From the NCBI RefSeq assembly GCF_030268685.1, contig NZ_BSRQ01000010.1:62001-126000 (forward strand): a stretch of 64,000 nt of DNA, read 5' to 3'. The translations under genes were made by a program, and so were the position numbers. The stretch's first letter is position 1, and the number at the start of each line of letters is the position of its first letter. Source of the stretch: Microtetraspora sp. NBRC 13810 (GTDB lineage Bacteria; Actinomycetota; Actinomycetes; Streptosporangiales; Streptosporangiaceae). Below, piece after piece: positions 19,012 through 26,862 of this stretch. Below the pieces are notes generated by a model. That model was not told the DNA's origin. It was given only the letters and a program-made list of their open reading frames with translations, and did not search any database.

Positions 19012-19509
19012 ATGCTCACGCTCAAGCGGGACGCCCGGCTCGGCGAACCGGCGACTCGCTCCGCACGGAGGCGCGGAAGCGGCGCCGGGCGCCGGATCGG
19101 CGCCCTGTTGGGAACCCTGGCCATGACCGCGGCCATGTCGATCGCGGCCACGCCCCCCGCACAGGCGGCCCCGTGGCTGTCGGACCCCGGCTCGTGCACG
19201 AACGTGCAGACCGGAAGGCAGGCCGACGGCAACGGCTACACCGTGCAGATCAGGTACGGCACGTGTGGCGGCGTCCAGTACGGCTGGGGCCGGGTGCTCA
19301 ACGGCCGTGCCGACATGTACGTCTTCTTCGAGGTCGACATCACCGGCGACCGCAGGTCCGACGGCAACGACTCGCGGCTGATCGGCACCCGGAACTACAC
19401 CAGCGGCTATGCGACGGCCTCGGGCAGCACCCGGGCCTTCCGCGCCTGCGTCATCAAGGACCCGACCTGGGACTGCAACGCCGCCAGCGTCGTCACCGCC
19501 TGGTGGTGA
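19012..19509 (+). CDS. Secreted protein of unknown function
   Basis: A 165-residue exported protein. A long, arginine-rich N region is followed by a hydrophobic core (IGALLGTLAMTAAMSIAA) and a cleavage site near PAQAAPW. The mature part is about 110 residues with four cysteines (SCTN, TCGG, ACVI, DCNA) and many aromatic and glycine residues, suggesting a small disulfide-bonded beta domain. I do not recognise the family. The start ATG at 19012 is preceded by GGAGGA. No operon partner is evident; the sulfotransferase gene begins about 200 bases downstream. Confidence 0.72.
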   Translation: MLTLKRDARLGEPATRSARRRGSGAGRRIGALLGTLAMTAAMSIAATPPAQAAPWLSDPGSCTNVQTGRQADGNGYTVQIRYGTCGGVQYGWGRVLNGRADMYVFFEVDITGDRRSDGNDSRLIGTRNYTSGYATASGSTRAFRACVIKDPTWDCNAASVVTAWW

Positions 19510-19703
19510 CGCACCGGCGATAGCGGCACTCGGTCAGGCGCCGTGCAGGGCGGGCACCGTGCCCCAAGGCGGCGGTGACTTCGGGTCAAGCGAGCCCGTA
19601 CGCCCGGCGCGGCGCCTGCGCCTCGTGCCGCGGATCGCCGGACAGTGCTTCCGTGGGCCCGGGGCAGGTGTCGCGGGCGGCCGGGAGCGAGAAAGCGGGA
19701 AGC

Positions 19704-20381
19704 ATGATCGAGGTGATCGGGGCGGGCCTGCCGCGTACGGGCACTCTGTCGCTCAAGGCGGCGTTGGAGCGGCTGGGGTTCGGGCCGTGCTACCACATGT
19801 TCGAGATCTACGACCATCTTGAGCTCATCGACCGCTGGCTGCCCGCCGTGCCGGACACCCCGGCGGGATGGGAGCGGGTGTTCGCGGGTTACCGTTCGAC
19901 GCTGGACTGGCCGGCCAGCTTCTTCTGGCGCGAGCAGGCGGCGGCGTTCCCGCGGGCGAAGGTCGTCCTCACCGTGCGCGACCCCGCGGGCTGGTGCACG
20001 AGCTTCCACAACATGATCAGCCTGCGCGCCGAGCCGATGCCGCCGGACGCCCCGGCGGCGGCCGTGTCCTTCCAGGCGAGCTTCGCGCGCATCCAGCCGC
20101 TGCTGGGACGGATCGTGCGCGCCACCTTCGGGGAGGATCTGCGTTTCCCGGACGAACTGCCGAGCGAGGAGCAGGCCGCGCGGGCTTTCGACCGGCATGT
20201 GGCCACCGTACGGCAGAGCCTGCCCGCCGACCGGCTCCTGGTCTTCGACGTGCGCGAGGGCTGGGAACCGCTGTGCGCCTTCCTCGACGTCGACGTGCCG
20301 GCCGGTGAGCCGTTTCCGCGGCTCAACGACATCGAGGCCACCAAGCGCAGATTCGAGCAGTTCAACCTGGGCCGCCGGTAG
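19704..20381 (+). CDS. Sulfotransferase family protein
   Basis: A 225-residue PAPS-dependent sulfotransferase. The N-terminal phosphosulfate loop reads GAGLPRTGTLSLKAAL, and the 3'-phosphate site appears as VVLTVRDPAGWCTSF near residue 97. The C-terminal FDVREGWEPLCAFLDV motif is typical of the Sulfotransfer_4-type group found in fungi and actinomycetes. ATG at 19704 is chosen because the loop then begins at residue 6. The gene ends about 157 bases before the NRPS-like synthetase on the same strand, making it a plausible tailoring enzyme for that product. The acceptor is unknown. Confidence 0.85.
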   Translation: MIEVIGAGLPRTGTLSLKAALERLGFGPCYHMFEIYDHLELIDRWLPAVPDTPAGWERVFAGYRSTLDWPASFFWREQAAAFPRAKVVLTVRDPAGWCTSFHNMISLRAEPMPPDAPAAAVSFQASFARIQPLLGRIVRATFGEDLRFPDELPSEEQAARAFDRHVATVRQSLPADRLLVFDVREGWEPLCAFLDVDVPAGEPFPRLNDIEATKRRFEQFNLGRR

Positions 20382-20538
20382 CCGCCGGCCTGCGGTCCCG
20401 CCGTAAAGCACGGTCATGCCCCAGTAGAGCGTCCCGGGAAGACGGTAACTTTCCCGCAAGATACCCATCAAAGCTCATCTTCTCCCCGGCGGCCCCCGTC
20501 CCCATTCCGCCTAATCTGGCGGCACGGGGGGAAATATC

Positions 20539-23313
20539 GTGACTGGCGAATCGCGAGTTCATGTCAGGAGAGAAGCCAGTCCGGGCGGGAACGGCGGTAT
20601 CGCGGAACTCCTCTTGCGGGCCGCGGCGACATCCCCGCCGGACTTGGGAGTCTGTTACATCGACGATTCGGGCGACGCCGACGTCCAGCCGTACCGGGAC
20701 CTGCTGGACCTGGCCCGCCGCCTGCTCACCGGGCTGCGGAAGGCGGGCCTCGCGCCGCGGGCCAGGGTGGCGCTGCTGCTGGAACGGCCGCGGGACGTCG
20801 TCCCGGCCTTCTGGGCGTGTGTGCTCGGCGGATACGTGCCGTGCCCGATGACGCCGCTGCGCGGGGACGCCGGGCGCTGGGCGGCGCAGCTCCGGCACGT
20901 CGGCAGGCTGCTGGGCGACCCGGTGGTGATCACGAGCGCGGCCATCAGGCGGGACATGCCGACCGCGCCCGGCCTCCGGGTCGTGCTGCTGGAGGACCTG
21001 CCCGCCGCCGACCCCGAACCGGCGTTCCCGGCGCCCGACCCGGACGAGGTGGCGCTGCTGATGCTGACCTCGGGTTCCTCCGGCGACAGCAAGGCCGTCA
21101 TGCTCACCCACGGCAACCTGCTGGCGGCCCTGGCCGCGAAGGCCGAACGGCTGGAGTTCCAGGCCGAGGACGTCATGATGAACTGGATCGCCTTCGACCA
21201 CGTGGCCGCCTTCGAAGGGCACCTGCTCCCCCTGTCGGCCGGCGCCGCCCAGGTCCAGGTGCAGCCGCAGTTCGTCCTGAGCGACCCGGTGCGATTCCTG
21301 CGCCTGGCGGCGGCGCACCGGGTCACCCTCACCTTCGCCCCCAACTTCCTCTTCGCCGGCATCGACCGGGCACTGGCCGACGCGCCCCCGGATCCCGAAC
21401 TCGACCTGTCCGCGCTGCGGCTCGTCATCTCCGGCGGCGAGGCGGTCGTGTGCGCCACCGCGCGGCGCTTCCTGGCCGGCCTGGCGCCGTACGGGCTGCG
21501 GGAGGAGGCGATCGCGCCCGCGTTCGGAATGACCGAGACGTGCGCGGGCAGCACCTTCTCCCGCGAGTTCCCCGCCGTGGACGCCGGGCGGGAGTTCGCG
21601 TCGCTCGGCCCGCCCGTCCGCGGCCTGCGGTTGCGCGTCGCGGACGAGCGGGACACGCCGCTGCCCGAGGGCGCCACGGGCGAGCTCCAGGTGCGCGGCC
21701 CGATGGTCTTCCGCGGCTACCTCAACGACCCGGAGGCGACCCGCGCGGCGTTCACCGAGGACGGCTGGTTCCGCACCGGGGACCGCGGCTCCCTCGTCGG
21801 CGGACGGCTGCGCCTGGCCGGCCGTACCAAGGAGAGCGTCATCGTCAACGGCGTCAACTACTACAGCCACGACGTGGAGACGGCGCTGGAAGAGCTGGAG
21901 GAGGTCGAGAACTCCTGCGTGGCCGCCTTCCCGACCCGGCCGCCGGGCAGCGACACCGAGCAACTGGTGATCGCCTTCACCCCGGCCGTGCCGATGTCCG
22001 ACGAGGCGGCGATCCACCGGGTGCTGGTGGCGATCCGCACCACCGTCGTACTGCTCTGGGGTTTCCGCCCGGCGCTGATCCTGCCGCTGCCCAGGGCGGA
22101 GCTGCCGAAGACCAGCCTGGGGAAGATCCAGCGCGCGGTGCTGCGCGGTCGCCTGGAGCGGGGGGAGTTCGAGGCCCGCGAGCGCTGGGTGGCCGAGCTG
22201 ACCGAACGGCGGCTCGGCGGGAACGTGCCGCCGCGCGACGACACCGAGCGCGCGGTCGCCGGCGTCTACGCCGACCTGTTCGGCCTCGACCCCGGCCGGG
22301 TCAGCGCCACGGCGAACTTCCTGGAACTGGGCGGGACGTCGCTGGACGTGCTGCGGCTGAAGCAGCGCCTCCAGCGCGCCTTCCCGGCCGCCGACCTGCC
22401 GGTCCTGACGATCCTGCGCTCGCCCACCGTCCGCGCGCTGGCCGCCCTGCTCGGCCGTGGCGCGCGGACCGGCGACGGTTACGACCCCATCGTGCCCCTC
22501 CAGCTCACCGGGGACCGCACCCCGCTGTTCTGCGTGCACCCCGGGGTGGGCGAGGTCCTCGTCTTCGTCAACCTGGCCGGCTACTTCACCGGCGAGCGTC
22601 CCTTCTACGCGCTCCGGGCCCGGGGCTTCGCCCGCGGCGAACCGTACTTCACCGGCTTCGAGGAGATGGTGTCCTGCTACGTGCGCGCGATCCGGCGGCG
22701 CCAGCCGTCCGGGCCGTACGCGATCGCCGGCTACTCCTACGGCGCCGCCGTGGCGTTCGAGATCGCCAAGGCGCTGGAGGGGCAGGGCGAGCGGGTGGAC
22801 TTCGTCGGCATCTTCAACCTGCCGCCGCACATCAGGGCCCGCATGCACGAGCTGGACTTCACCGAGGGCGCGGTGCACCTGGCCCTCTTCCTCGACCTCG
22901 TCACCCCCGAGCAGGGGGACGAACTCCTCGGCCGGATCCGCGGCCTGTCCCGGCCCCGGCAGATCGACCACATCATGCGGGCCGCCTCCAAGCGCCGCCT
23001 GGCCGAGCTCGACCTGGACCGGAAGGGCTTCGCCGCCTGGGTCGAGCTGGCGCAGTCCCTGGTGAGGGCGGGCCGCTCCTACGAGCCGAGCGGCAGCGTC
23101 GCCTCGCTCAGCGTCTTCTACGCCATCCCGCTGCACGGGACCAAACAGGACTGGCTGGCCGGCGAACTACGCAGATGGGACGACTTCGCCCGCGGCGAGA
23201 ACCGGTACATCGAGGTACCCGGCGAGCATTACACCCTCATGAACGCCGACCACGTCGGCGCCTTCCAGCACATCCTGCGCACCGAACTGGACCGCGCCCT
23301 GGGCGGGAAATGA
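20539..23313 (+). CDS. NRPS-like synthetase: adenylation - thiolation - thioesterase (A-T-TE)
   Basis: A 924-residue single-module enzyme without a condensation domain. The adenylation domain (about 20-555) has A3 LMLTSGSSGDSKAVMLTHGN at 174, a WIAFDHVA segment, A5 AFGMTETCAG, A7 WFRTGDRG and A10 LPKTSLGKIQR. The thiolation domain carries the phosphopantetheine serine Ser601 (LGGTSLDVL). The thioesterase has CVHPGVGEV, nucleophile Ser733 (GYSYGA) and His897 (GEHYTL). A-T-TE enzymes of this shape, such as RalA and fungal furanone or quinone synthetases, activate aryl-pyruvates and dimerise them. The DHVA segment fits that group, but substrate is inferred. GTG start with GGGGGGAAA ahead. A sulfotransferase lies just upstream, and an Sfp-type transferase at 58636 could activate it. 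Confidence 0.88.
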   Translation: MTGESRVHVRREASPGGNGGIAELLLRAAATSPPDLGVCYIDDSGDADVQPYRDLLDLARRLLTGLRKAGLAPRARVALLLERPRDVVPAFWACVLGGYVPCPMTPLRGDAGRWAAQLRHVGRLLGDPVVITSAAIRRDMPTAPGLRVVLLEDLPAADPEPAFPAPDPDEVALLMLTSGSSGDSKAVMLTHGNLLAALAAKAERLEFQAEDVMMNWIAFDHVAAFEGHLLPLSAGAAQVQVQPQFVLSDPVRFLRLAAAHRVTLTFAPNFLFAGIDRALADAPPDPELDLSALRLVISGGEAVVCATARRFLAGLAPYGLREEAIAPAFGMTETCAGSTFSREFPAVDAGREFASLGPPVRGLRLRVADERDTPLPEGATGELQVRGPMVFRGYLNDPEATRAAFTEDGWFRTGDRGSLVGGRLRLAGRTKESVIVNGVNYYSHDVETALEELEEVENSCVAAFPTRPPGSDTEQLVIAFTPAVPMSDEAAIHRVLVAIRTTVVLLWGFRPALILPLPRAELPKTSLGKIQRAVLRGRLERGEFEARERWVAELTERRLGGNVPPRDDTERAVAGVYADLFGLDPGRVSATANFLELGGTSLDVLRLKQRLQRAFPAADLPVLTILRSPTVRALAALLGRGARTGDGYDPIVPLQLTGDRTPLFCVHPGVGEVLVFVNLAGYFTGERPFYALRARGFARGEPYFTGFEEMVSCYVRAIRRRQPSGPYAIAGYSYGAAVAFEIAKALEGQGERVDFVGIFNLPPHIRARMHELDFTEGAVHLALFLDLVTPEQGDELLGRIRGLSRPRQIDHIMRAASKRRLAELDLDRKGFAAWVELAQSLVRAGRSYEPSGSVASLSVFYAIPLHGTKQDWLAGELRRWDDFARGENRYIEVPGEHYTLMNADHVGAFQHILRTELDRALGGK

Positions 23314-23427
23314 CCCGCCCGGCCAGGCGGGTCGGCCGCGCTCGGACGGCGGCATCCGGTCTCCCTCGACCTGGCCGGCGATGCGGCCGTGACCTTCGTG
23401 GCCACGGTGGTCTCGTCCCGCCGCCGG

Positions 23428-23829
23428 TCAGAAGCGGAAGACCGGGCCGGTCGCCCCGTGCAGCTCGCAGAGGTTGACGAAGGACCTGCGCCAGTCGACC
23501 GGCCTGCCGTTCCAGGTCCCCTTCGCGGTCGCGGTGACCGGGGCGTGCTCCAGGGTGCAGACGCCCGGCGGCTCCTTCAGCCGGTCGAAGTTCCCACCGG
23601 CCGCCTGGATGGCCGCGCACGCGCCCTTCGCATCCGGATGGCCGTTTCCCGCGCCGCCCGGGCAGGTGAGCCGCACTCCTCTGGTCCAGGTGTTCTCGTC
23701 GCCGGAGACGGTCAGCGAGAAAGTGCCCGGGACCGGGGCGGGGGCGGGGGCCGGGGCCGCGTGCGCGGGCGATGCCGAGATGAGGAGGGACGCCGCCGCG
23801 GCCACGCCGCAGGCGAAGGACATGCGCAT
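23428..23829 (-). CDS. Subtilisin inhibitor-like (SSI family) secreted protease inhibitor
   Basis: Exported serine-protease inhibitor of the Streptomyces subtilisin inhibitor family. A signal peptide (MRMSFACGVAAAASLLISASPAHA) precedes an SSI domain with the hallmark sequence LTCPGGAGNGHPDAKGACAAI, then TAKGTWNGRPVDWRRSF and the terminal GPVFRF. The four cysteines match the two family disulfides. Aligning the reactive loop (GVCTLEHAPV) with SSI places leucine at P1, which suits subtilisin- or chymotrypsin-like targets. Length is 133 residues before processing. A left copy of the 31-bp direct repeat lies in its upstream region. It likely protects against, or tunes, extracellular proteases. Confidence 0.93.
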   Translation of the reverse strand: MRMSFACGVAAAASLLISASPAHAAPAPAPAPVPGTFSLTVSGDENTWTRGVRLTCPGGAGNGHPDAKGACAAIQAAGGNFDRLKEPPGVCTLEHAPVTATAKGTWNGRPVDWRRSFVNLCELHGATGPVFRF

Positions 23830-23867
23830 GAACGCTCCCGAACACGGTTGACACGTTGAGCATCTTG

Positions 23868-23898
23868 GACGTCACTCATTGTGACCCATCGCGCCGAG
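23868..23898. repeat. 31-bp direct repeat, left copy
   Basis: Begins GACGTCACTCATTGTGAC and ends CATCGCGCCGAG. It recurs at 26832-26862 with one mismatch in 31 bases. The two copies are 2964 bases apart and enclose a lower-GC segment with an XRE regulator and three small genes. The first 18 bases contain GTCAC-TCATT-GTGAC, a small inverted repeat. Confidence 0.9.
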
Positions 23899-24350
23899 AT
23901 CGAACAGGTCACCGTGCGGCTCGACGTCGGCCCGTAGCCCGTGCTCGACACCCTCGTACGGCTCTACCTCACCCAGGCCGGGAACGCTCGCGGCCGGCCT
24001 TCCTCATCCCTTCCCTCGGCCGAGGGTCGTCCCCCGGAGGTTCGCATGCACACCGCTTTCCCTGTCCCCGTCACCGTCCGCTACCCGCTGTTCGTCCGCG
24101 GCGGTATCGCCCTGGCCCTGATGGGCTTGACCCGGCTCGCCGTGAGCGGCAGCAGCCACCGCGCGTCCGTCACCGCGACGGACGCACGCCCCACCGCTTC
24201 GCCATTCCCGGCGGGGCGGTGGGGGCCTTTTCTCATGTCAGGGCCGCAACGGCGATGCCTGTAGCAGGAGATATCCCCAGCGCTGGACATGAATGAGCCC
24301 CGCACAGCTAGCCTGATAGTTGACGAGACTTTCAGGAAGGCGGCGGGGCT
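23899..24350. other. Gene-poor segment inside the direct repeats
   Basis: About 450 bases between the left 31-bp repeat and the XRE regulator. A short plus-strand frame from ATG 24045 (about 73 residues, one hydrophobic stretch) exists, but it resembles no family and has no clear ribosome site, so I do not call it. The last 50 bases hold the promoter region and the purine-rich site AGGAAGG for the XRE gene. Confidence 0.4.
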
Positions 24351-25529
24351 ATGCCCGAAGGTTACAGCAGAATGAAGCTTTCTGCCCGGCTCCAGACTGT
24401 CAGGAAGCGGCGGGGTCTAACCCAAAAGGAACTAGCCGATCTGGCCGGTGTCTCCGTCAGCCTCGTACGTAAGATCGAGCAAGGCGTCGTCCAAGACACC
24501 CGACTTGAAACGGTTCGCCGATTCGCAACCGCTCTGCGTATCCCCACCACGCAACTCGTCGGCCCCCGCCCTGACGACCAGGAACAGCCAGCCGGACGCG
24601 AGATATGGGAGCCCACCAAGCGAGCCCTCATCGGGCAGGTGGAACAGCCGTCAGAGCCGCCGACCGCCGAAGGCGTGCGTGCCGGGTTCGAGGCGCTCAA
24701 ACCGCTTCTGGCGGCCAACAAGTACGCCGAGATCGCATCGCTCCTCCCGCTGCTTCTGCGCGACGCTGACGCCCTCAGCGGGGACGGCAGGGCGGTCCGC
24801 TCCCGGCTGCTCAACATGACCGGGTGGATACTCACCCAGACTCGCCAGTACGGCGCCGCCGAACCCACCCTGCAACTCGCGCTCGACACGGCGGACAACC
24901 GGTTGGACGCCGGCGCGGCCGTCAACACCTTGGGCTGGCTGCACCTACGCCGCGGCCTGCTCGACGACGCCCGCGAGTTGACCGTCCGGTGGGCTGATGA
25001 GCTTGAGCCCCGATTCAGCAGGGCCACAACCGCCGAGCTGAGCGTGTGGGGGCGATTGCTGCTGAACGTGTCCGCTGCCGCGATCCGCGACAACCGCGAG
25101 GGGGAAGCGGAGGACACGATCAGGCTCGCCCGCTCAGCAGCCGTGCGCATCGGTCACGAGACGCTTTCGGATGCCAGCACGACACGGACGTTCGGCCCCG
25201 TCACCGTCGCGATGATTCACGCCGAACATTCGACCGTTCAGGACAAGCCGGACAAGGTGCTCGCCATTGCAGCCCGCGTCCCCACCACGCTCCTACATGG
25301 GCAATCTGCCAGCAGAAACCGGCATCGTCTCGACGTGGCGAATGCCCTGGTGTCCACGCGTCAACGCAGTGAGGCCCTAGGCGTCCTGACCGACCTATCG
25401 CAGAGTTCGCCGGAATGGATTGCTTCGCAGCGGTACGCGAAAGACATCCTCGGCCGTGTGATCAATCGCAGGCGAACCCTTACAGACGAAATGCGCAGCC
25501 TCGCGGACACGATAGGAATGGCTTACTGA
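24351..25529 (+). CDS. XRE family regulator with TPR-like helical C-terminal domain
   Basis: A 392-residue regulator. Residues about 8-65 form a Cro/CI-type helix-turn-helix (LQTVRKRRGLTQKELADLAGVSVSLVRKIEQGV), and the remaining 300 residues are helical with repeat-like spacing (NMTGWILTQTRQYGAAEPTLQLALDTA; VNTLGWLHLRRGLLDDARELTVRWAD), suggesting TPR-type peptide or ligand sensing. AGGAAGG lies upstream of ATG 24351; an in-frame ATG at 24372 is an alternative. Base composition is lower in GC than the window average, and the gene lies between the 31-bp repeats, so it may be acquired DNA. It is followed, after a promoter-like region, by three overlapping small genes that are its likely targets. 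Confidence 0.85.
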   Translation: MPEGYSRMKLSARLQTVRKRRGLTQKELADLAGVSVSLVRKIEQGVVQDTRLETVRRFATALRIPTTQLVGPRPDDQEQPAGREIWEPTKRALIGQVEQPSEPPTAEGVRAGFEALKPLLAANKYAEIASLLPLLLRDADALSGDGRAVRSRLLNMTGWILTQTRQYGAAEPTLQLALDTADNRLDAGAAVNTLGWLHLRRGLLDDARELTVRWADELEPRFSRATTAELSVWGRLLLNVSAAAIRDNREGEAEDTIRLARSAAVRIGHETLSDASTTRTFGPVTVAMIHAEHSTVQDKPDKVLAIAARVPTTLLHGQSASRNRHRLDVANALVSTRQRSEALGVLTDLSQSSPEWIASQRYAKDILGRVINRRRTLTDEMRSLADTIGMAY

Positions 25530-25548
25530 CCTGCGCGTTTAACGCGGA

Positions 25549-25612
25549 TTGACACTTCCGAGATCACGTCCGGAAAAGTGTCAATGACAGCGCGTCACGC
25601 CCGTTCTACGGT
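25549..25612 (+). promoter_or_regulatory. Inverted repeat overlapping a promoter for the small-gene operon
   Basis: TTGACACTT (25549-25557) and AAGTGTCAA (25576-25584) are a 9-base inverted repeat. The right arm abuts ATGACA (25584-25589), which with TACGGT (25607-25612) at a 17-base spacing makes a plausible -35/-10 pair. Position suggests an operator for the XRE regulator upstream. Confidence 0.55.
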
Positions 25613-25762
25613 CGCGATGTGAGCAGGTGCGGCGTCGGCTTATTCGCCCTCCGACCGGAGTCTCGGCCTGGCGCTGCGCCTGCTCACCCCCTTACATGGC
25701 GGAACCCGCCGAGCGTCTGCAGCGCGTCGGCGGGCTCCTTGATCGCATGGAGGTGCGACCCA

Positions 25763-26032
25763 ATGCATCACCCTAGGACAGAACAGCCCTCGGTTCTCTA
25801 CCGCCGAAACCACGACCCGGAGCGCCGGTCCGCCGCCGCCAAGCTCAACGCGGCCACCCCGGCTTGGCTGGTGCTCTACAGCCTGCACCGCAGGAAGTTC
25901 TACGCCATCGCCGCGTGGCCGGCCTCCGAGCCGGTCGTCCTGTGGGCGCGCACCGCCGAGGACCTCGCCGAACAGATGCGCTCGATGACCCCGGTGGTTC
26001 CGCGTCCGCGGGTTCTTCAGGACGCCCGATGA
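25763..26032 (+). CDS. Small protein, unknown function (first of three overlapping genes)
   Basis: An 89-residue soluble protein, basic at the N terminus, with a central strand-rich stretch (AWLVLYSLHRRKFYAIAAWPASEPVVLWARTAEDLAEQM). I do not recognise the family. ATG at 25763 is supported by GGAGG about ten bases upstream. A GTG at 25619 would add 48 residues with no coding character. Its stop overlaps the next start (ATGA), so it belongs to a coupled three-gene unit downstream of the XRE regulator. Such regulator plus small-gene sets are common in actinomycete accessory DNA. Confidence 0.62.
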   Translation: MHHPRTEQPSVLYRRNHDPERRSAAAKLNAATPAWLVLYSLHRRKFYAIAAWPASEPVVLWARTAEDLAEQMRSMTPVVPRPRVLQDAR

Positions 26033-26325
26033 GAGGCCGGCCGGAGTCCCCGCCGATGTCCGCGGTCTCTCACCTGAAGGCTCTCGCCGACGTGCTCGGC
26101 AGCCTGTCCCTGGGCGCCCGGGTAGAGGACGGTGACACCCCGCGCCTGGTCGTGACGAACCCGCGGGTGTCGCAGCTCAGCGAGTCCATCACTGTCGCCC
26201 TGGACGGCGACAGCGTGCGCCAGTTCTGGTGGTCGTGGGGCGACCCGATAGCCCCCGTGGGCGACCTACATGCGGTCGCGACGCGAATCAGGTACGTCCT
26301 CACCCCAACGAAGAATCTCCCATGA
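26029..26325 (+). CDS. Small protein, unknown function (second gene)
   Basis: A 98-residue protein beginning at the ATGA overlap with the preceding gene. It shows a helical N-terminal segment (AVSHLKALADVLGSLSL) and a strand-rich second half containing ITVALDGDSVRQFWWSWGDPI, then a helix (DLHAVATRIRYVL). The WWSWG cluster is distinctive. Looks like a small alpha/beta domain that could bind a partner protein; no family is recognised. ATG at 26056 is an alternative start, but the overlap favours 26029. It is coupled in turn to the next gene by another ATGA overlap. Confidence 0.62.
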   Translation: MRGRPESPPMSAVSHLKALADVLGSLSLGARVEDGDTPRLVVTNPRVSQLSESITVALDGDSVRQFWWSWGDPIAPVGDLHAVATRIRYVLTPTKNLP

Positions 26326-26555
26326 CCCCGGAAGAAGAGGCGCTCCACCTGAACGTCCTCGACCAGACCTTCCCCGCGTGGCGGTTCACCGTACTCAACG
26401 ACGGCTGGTGGGCCACCAAGGTCGACCCACCCACGGAGAAGGAGAAGGCGTTGGGGGTGTACGCGCAGATCCGCCGCGACCACCCCCACGCGCTCGTCTC
26501 GGCCATCGCCGAGCAGCAGGGCATCATCTCCGCTCGGCGCGGCATCTCCGTCTGA
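26322..26555 (+). CDS. Small protein, unknown function (third gene)
   Basis: A 77-residue protein starting in an ATGA overlap with the second gene. It is acidic at the N terminus (MTPEEEALHLNVLDQTFP), has a short strand pair (WRFTVLNDGWWATKV), and ends in a charged helix (EKEKALGVYAQIRRDHPHALVSAIAEQQG). No family recognised. The WWAT turn echoes the WWSWG turn of the second protein, which may mean the two pack together; that is a guess. A strong hairpin follows 68 bases downstream and closes the operon. Confidence 0.62.
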   Translation: MTPEEEALHLNVLDQTFPAWRFTVLNDGWWATKVDPPTEKEKALGVYAQIRRDHPHALVSAIAEQQGIISARRGISV

Positions 26556-26623
26556 CGACCCTCTGAGCCCCTCGGCGGGGGCATGCTTCCCCCAGGTCGT
26601 GTCCCCGCTGAGGTGCCAACACG

Positions 26624-26657
26624 GCGCCCCCTGTCCTCATCCGAGGGCAGGGGGCGC
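26624..26657 (+). terminator. Strong hairpin terminator
   Basis: GCGCCCCCTG (26624-26633) pairs perfectly with CAGGGGGCGC (26648-26657). The 14-base loop can itself pair CCTC with GAGG, lengthening the stem. It lies just after the three-gene operon. Confidence 0.82.
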
Positions 26658-26701
26658 TCTCGTGCGCGTACGGCTGCGCGCCCAGCACTTTTCGATCTTG
26701 A

Positions 26702-26821
26702 TGCCAGGGGTGCCAGGCCAGATGCCAGCCCCCTGCCAGGAAGGTGCCAGAAATCCTGGAACCCCTCCTGACCTGTAACCCTCCCCCCAACCCCCGCCCC
26801 TCACACAACAGGGGGTGCCAG
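26702..26821. repeat. Cluster of six TGCCAG hexamers
   Basis: TGCCAG occurs in the same orientation at 26702, 26711, 26723, 26734, 26745 and 26816, with spacings of 9, 12, 11 and 11 bases for the first five. That is close to one helical turn. The stretch has no coding frame and ends 10 bases before the right 31-bp repeat. Regular spacing suggests sites for a DNA-binding protein such as an integrase, partition or replication protein. Confidence 0.7.
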
Positions 26822-26831
26822 ACGATCACCC

Positions 26832-26862
26832 GACGTCACTCATTGTGACTCATCGCGCCGAG
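26832..26862. repeat. 31-bp direct repeat, right copy
   Basis: Matches the copy at 23868-23898 at 30 of 31 positions (T instead of C at position 19). The truncated histidine kinase sequence begins immediately after it. Confidence 0.9.

Noticed and set aside
20362-23136. 924-codon minus-strand frame opposite the NRPS-like gene
   Set aside because: Low-complexity translation with no motif; the plus strand has complete A, T and TE motifs.
24045-24264. Short plus-strand ORF with one hydrophobic stretch
   Set aside because: No ribosome site, no family resemblance, C-terminal half looks random; left as intergenic.
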